Source: Theristus sp. LFF4_11
Taxonomy: Eukaryota; Nematoda; Chromadorea; Monhysterida; Xyalidae
DNA: 64,000 nt
Direction of reading: 5' to 3'
NCBI GenBank assembly: GCA_030248135.1
Contig: JASANC010003828.1
Span: forward strand, 1-64,000
Of the stretch, positions 61,101 through 64,000 are shown piece after piece (position 1 is the stretch's first letter; every line of letters begins with the position of its first letter). The notes under the pieces are model-generated. The model did no database searches and was not told the origin of the DNA. It saw only the letters and a list, made by a program, of their open reading frames with translations. Position numbers and translations under genes: made by a program.

Positions 61101-63330
61101 GTTCCAGAGCCGAGGGGTTGGGGGGGGCCGATATAGATATCTGGAGCAAATTGTCTAGATAGATAGATAGCTGGAAAATTTTGGGGGGGGGGGCCGCGGG
61201 GGGGGCCATGTGACTTTGGGGGGGGGCGGTCAAAATTTTGAAATTTAATAGATAGATAGCTAAAACGCTAAAAAGCTGTAAAAACAGCAAAATAATATAC
61301 ACTAAAAATCAAGTATAAACGCGTATTTTACCTAAAATTAGCGAAATTTTCAAGAATTACGAGCAAAAATGGTCAATTTTGGTCCAAAATTGACTTATTT
61401 TATGTCTTCGAAGACAAAAATTTTTAGATAGATAGCTGGCTGAGAAATTTTTTTTAGATAGATAATAGCTGAGCCGAAAAAACGGTTGGCCTGTCGTACT
61501 AAAACAAACCACTGATGTTGGCAGACGTTGCCTAAACTAGCCAAAACCAAAACCTAATCCTAAAGCCTAATTCCAAGCTAAACATAATCCTGACCTAATC
61601 CTAACCTAAGCCAAGCCTTTTGAAGAAGGAAGATGTCAGAACAATTGCATTTTGAACAAGTTCTTGTCGGGGCCGGAGCGTGTGCACGCGCGCTAGTGGA
61701 TCATGAGCATGAGCATGCCGATGCCGCGTGCGCGTGCGCTTTAGTAATGAAGCTTTAGGGAAAAAACCTGTTTGATAGAGATAGATTCAAAAAATTTTGG
61801 GGGGGGGGGGGCGGCCCCCCCCAGGCCCCCCCTAGAACAACTATGGCGGGGGGGGGGCGATATAGTTAGCGGGAGCAAATTTTTTAGATAGATAGATAGC
61901 TGGAAAACTTTGGGGGGGGCCGCGGGGGGGCCATGTGACTTTGGGGGCAGTACCGAAGACGAGGGGGGGTGGGGGGGTACAGCCCCCCCCCCCAGAGCAC
62001 CCGAGACCTCCGCGTGGGGGGGGGGGGGGGGGGGGGACGCGACACCCACCCCCCAAAACCTGACACTGGACCATCCACACCCCCCCCCTCAAAATTTGCC
62101 AGACACCCCACCCACCAGTGACACCCCCCAAAAATTTTCTCGGACCACCCAAAAATCATGAATTTTTGCTCAAAAATCATGATTTTTTGTCTTTAAAGTC
62201 CATAATATAAGCTAAATCAGTACCGTGGGCGAGGGGGGGTGGGGGGGGGGGTACACCCCCCGGAGCACCAGAGAGAGACCGTCGGGTGGGGGGTGGGGGG
62301 GGCACCGTGCCACCCCCCCCCCTAAAAACCGGGCACCCCCCCCCCCCCCATCGGACCCCCCCCTCGAAAATTTGGCCGACACCCCCCCCCACACCCAGTA
62401 CCGTGGCCCCAAAAAAATTTTCGTGGGGGGGGGGGGTATGGTACCGTGGGGGGGGGGGGGGTGCCGACCAAATTTTCGAGGGGGGGGGGGGTACGATGGG
62501 GGGGGGGGGGGTGCCCGGTTTTAGGGGGGGTGGCACGGTGCCCCCCCCCACCCCCCCACCCGACGGTCTCTGGTGCTCTGGGGGGGGGTGCACCCCCCCA
62601 CCCCCCCCCGCCCCCGGTACTGCCCACACCCCCCATGAAATTTTGTCGGGCGGATACCCCCCCCCCCAAAATTTTCTGCACACCCTAAATTTTTTTCGAA
62701 AATCATGATTTTTTGTCTATAAAGTCTATAATATAAGCTGAATATATGATAACTTGACCATCTTCATTGTAATTTCAACGATTTTGCAGCAAAATTTAGC
62801 GTTTTTCCTTCAAAATTTAAGCGAAAAATTATCATGGGGGGGTGGGGGGGGTGGACCCCCCCCCCCCCACATTAAAATTTTTAAAAATGGAACCCCCCCA
62901 ATGGGACCCCCCTGGGGGGGGGGTCCCCCGTTACAAATGGTTGCACCCCCCCCAAATTTTGGGAGGGACCCCCCCCCACGGTACCATACCCCCCCCTCGA
63001 AATTTTTTTTGGGCCCACGGTACTGGACGACACCCCCCTCGAAAATTTGCTTTCGCCTTCGGTACTGTTTGGGGGGGGCGGTCAAAATTTTGAAATTAAA
63101 GCCATAAAAACAGCAAAATAATGCCTAAAATTAGCAAAATTTTAACGAATTTCGAGCAAAAACGGTCAATTTTGGTCAAAAATTGACTCATTTTATATTT
63201 TCGAAGACAAAATTTTTTAGATATATAGCTGGCTGAATTTTTTTAGATAGATAATAGCTGAGCCAAAAAAAATTTTTTTATACAGATAGATTCGAAATTT
63301 TTTTGGGGGGGGGGCGGCCTAGGGTTGTTA
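58190..63330. repeat. Field of nested inverted repeats with long G and C runs
   Basis: Many runs of 8-18 G or C occur at 58195-58385, 59085-59110, 59455-59535, 59945-60400, 60945-61240, 61797-62690 and 62835-63320, separated by AT-rich parts. Clear inverted pairs are 59985-60280 with 61230-61490 (a third partial copy at 63075-63320), and 60780-60985 with 62640-62838. GATAGATAGATAGCTGG motifs mark the arm ends. Translations are proline- and glycine-rich artefacts, and no gene is supported. Confidence 0.65.
61530..61625 (+). repeat. Degenerate CCTAA-rich, telomere-like stretch
   Basis: Contains AACCTAATCCTAAAGCCTAA and CCTAATCCTAACCTAAGCC with interruptions. Units resemble the complement of TTAGG or TTAGGC telomere repeats. 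It is short and imperfect. Confidence 0.4.
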
Positions 63331-63614
63331 AACAAAAATCAAAATAAAAAAAAGTAATAAAAAAACAAAAATGCCGATTTTTTTTTAAATTCGAAAAACT
63401 TTCCTCTAAACTTTGCTCTGAAAACCTCAATTTGGGACAATTTTTCGAAAGTTTAACAAAAATTTTCTTTGATATTACCTCGTAAAACCGTCAGCAGTCC
63501 ATTTTGGACCGTTTTACCGACTGATTTCAGGCTTCAACAACATCTGCGATGAAGTTTTTAAGCGTCCCAAAGGTTGGCTTACCATTTTCAATTTCAAGCC
63601 GGTATGTGTATTTT

Positions 63615-63998
63615 CACTTGGGCTGGGCAATTAGTGACGTTATTGGGGTTAAAACACAAGAAGAGGTGTGACGGTTTGGAAAAAGGGCAAATGAGGTCAC
63701 CCAAACAAAAGCTGGAAAGTTCCGCCATACGGGAGTCATACGGGAGTAGGGTTGTTAAAAAAAAACAAAAATCGTCATTTAAAAAAAAAAAATTTCAAAA
63801 ATCAAAGTTGTGCTAAATCAATCAGGGAGTCCGAAGAACCACATATGATATGCAAGCGCCTCCCGAATGACTCCCGTATGGCGGAACTTTGCAGATTTTG
63901 TTTTGGTGACCTCAATTACCCCTTTTCCAAACCGTCACCATGCCTCTTCTTGTGTTTTGACCTCCAAAACGTCACTAATTGTCCCCAGCTAAGCTAAT
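63615..63998. repeat. Inverted repeat with about 125-bp arms at window end
   Basis: 63615-63745 and 63870-63998 are inverted copies sharing AAGTTCCGCCATACGGGAGT, GACGGTTTGGAAAA and ACAAGAAGAGG. The phrase also appears in diverged form near 59640-59770. It is probably another small element cut by the window end. Confidence 0.55.
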
Positions 63999-64000
63999 GC

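Noticed and set aside
58209..63107. Many ORFs of proline- or glycine-rich protein
   Set aside because: They are translations of G and C homopolymer runs in inverted repeats and occur on both strands in several frames. No start, splice or domain evidence supports them.

Overview
The window is eukaryotic, AT-rich and full of repeats. Its genes have spliceosomal GT-AG introns and all lie on the minus strand. The cytochrome P450 has the wording of nematode CYP2-clan enzymes (WREQRRFALHVLRDFGFGRNL in the C-helix region and PFSLGKRQCLGESLARMELF at the heme), so a nematode is the best guess. Introns of several kb and heavy transposon load argue against a compact Caenorhabditis-like genome. The species is not determined.

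Layout: 91-2316(-) is a long single-exon ORF of 741 aa with no recognised family. From about 2.3 to 21.5 kb I see no host gene. This stretch holds a tRNA-derived SINE, a Tc1-like palindromic MITE (5187-5821), two copies of a 3-3.6 kb composite repeat with internal minisatellites (7278-10353 and 12524-16157), a C-rich TA-flanked MITE (10358-10806), a decayed mariner (16242-17363) and a 2.7 kb palindrome flanked by TTAA (18705-21450). A P450 gene in eight visible exons follows (21889-25909, minus). Its expected I-helix exon is missing, and a homopolymer-ridden stretch lies where that exon should be. A small two-exon gene for a single-pass membrane protein (26432-27269, minus) is next.

The main gene is a RAF kinase (30782-57943, minus, about 27 kb). 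Its exons encode, in order, a BRAF-specific-type segment, RAS-binding domain, cysteine-rich C1 domain, CR2 14-3-3 site, kinase domain and C-terminal 14-3-3 site. All but one of its exon junctions are in phase. Two different exons encode the start of the kinase domain with the glycine-rich loop (34186-35145 and 33635-33761). Their splice phases make them mutually exclusive, giving predicted proteins of 1426 or 1036 aa. The first intron is about 14 kb and carries the third composite repeat (45277-48630).

The last 6 kb (58.1-64 kb) is a field of nested inverted repeats with very long G and C runs and a short telomere-like CCTAA stretch.

The host genes are not an operon in any functional sense I can show: RAF acts in RAS-MEK-ERK signalling, the P450 in oxidation of small molecules, and the other two are unassigned. 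All exon limits were read by eye from splice sites and phase.
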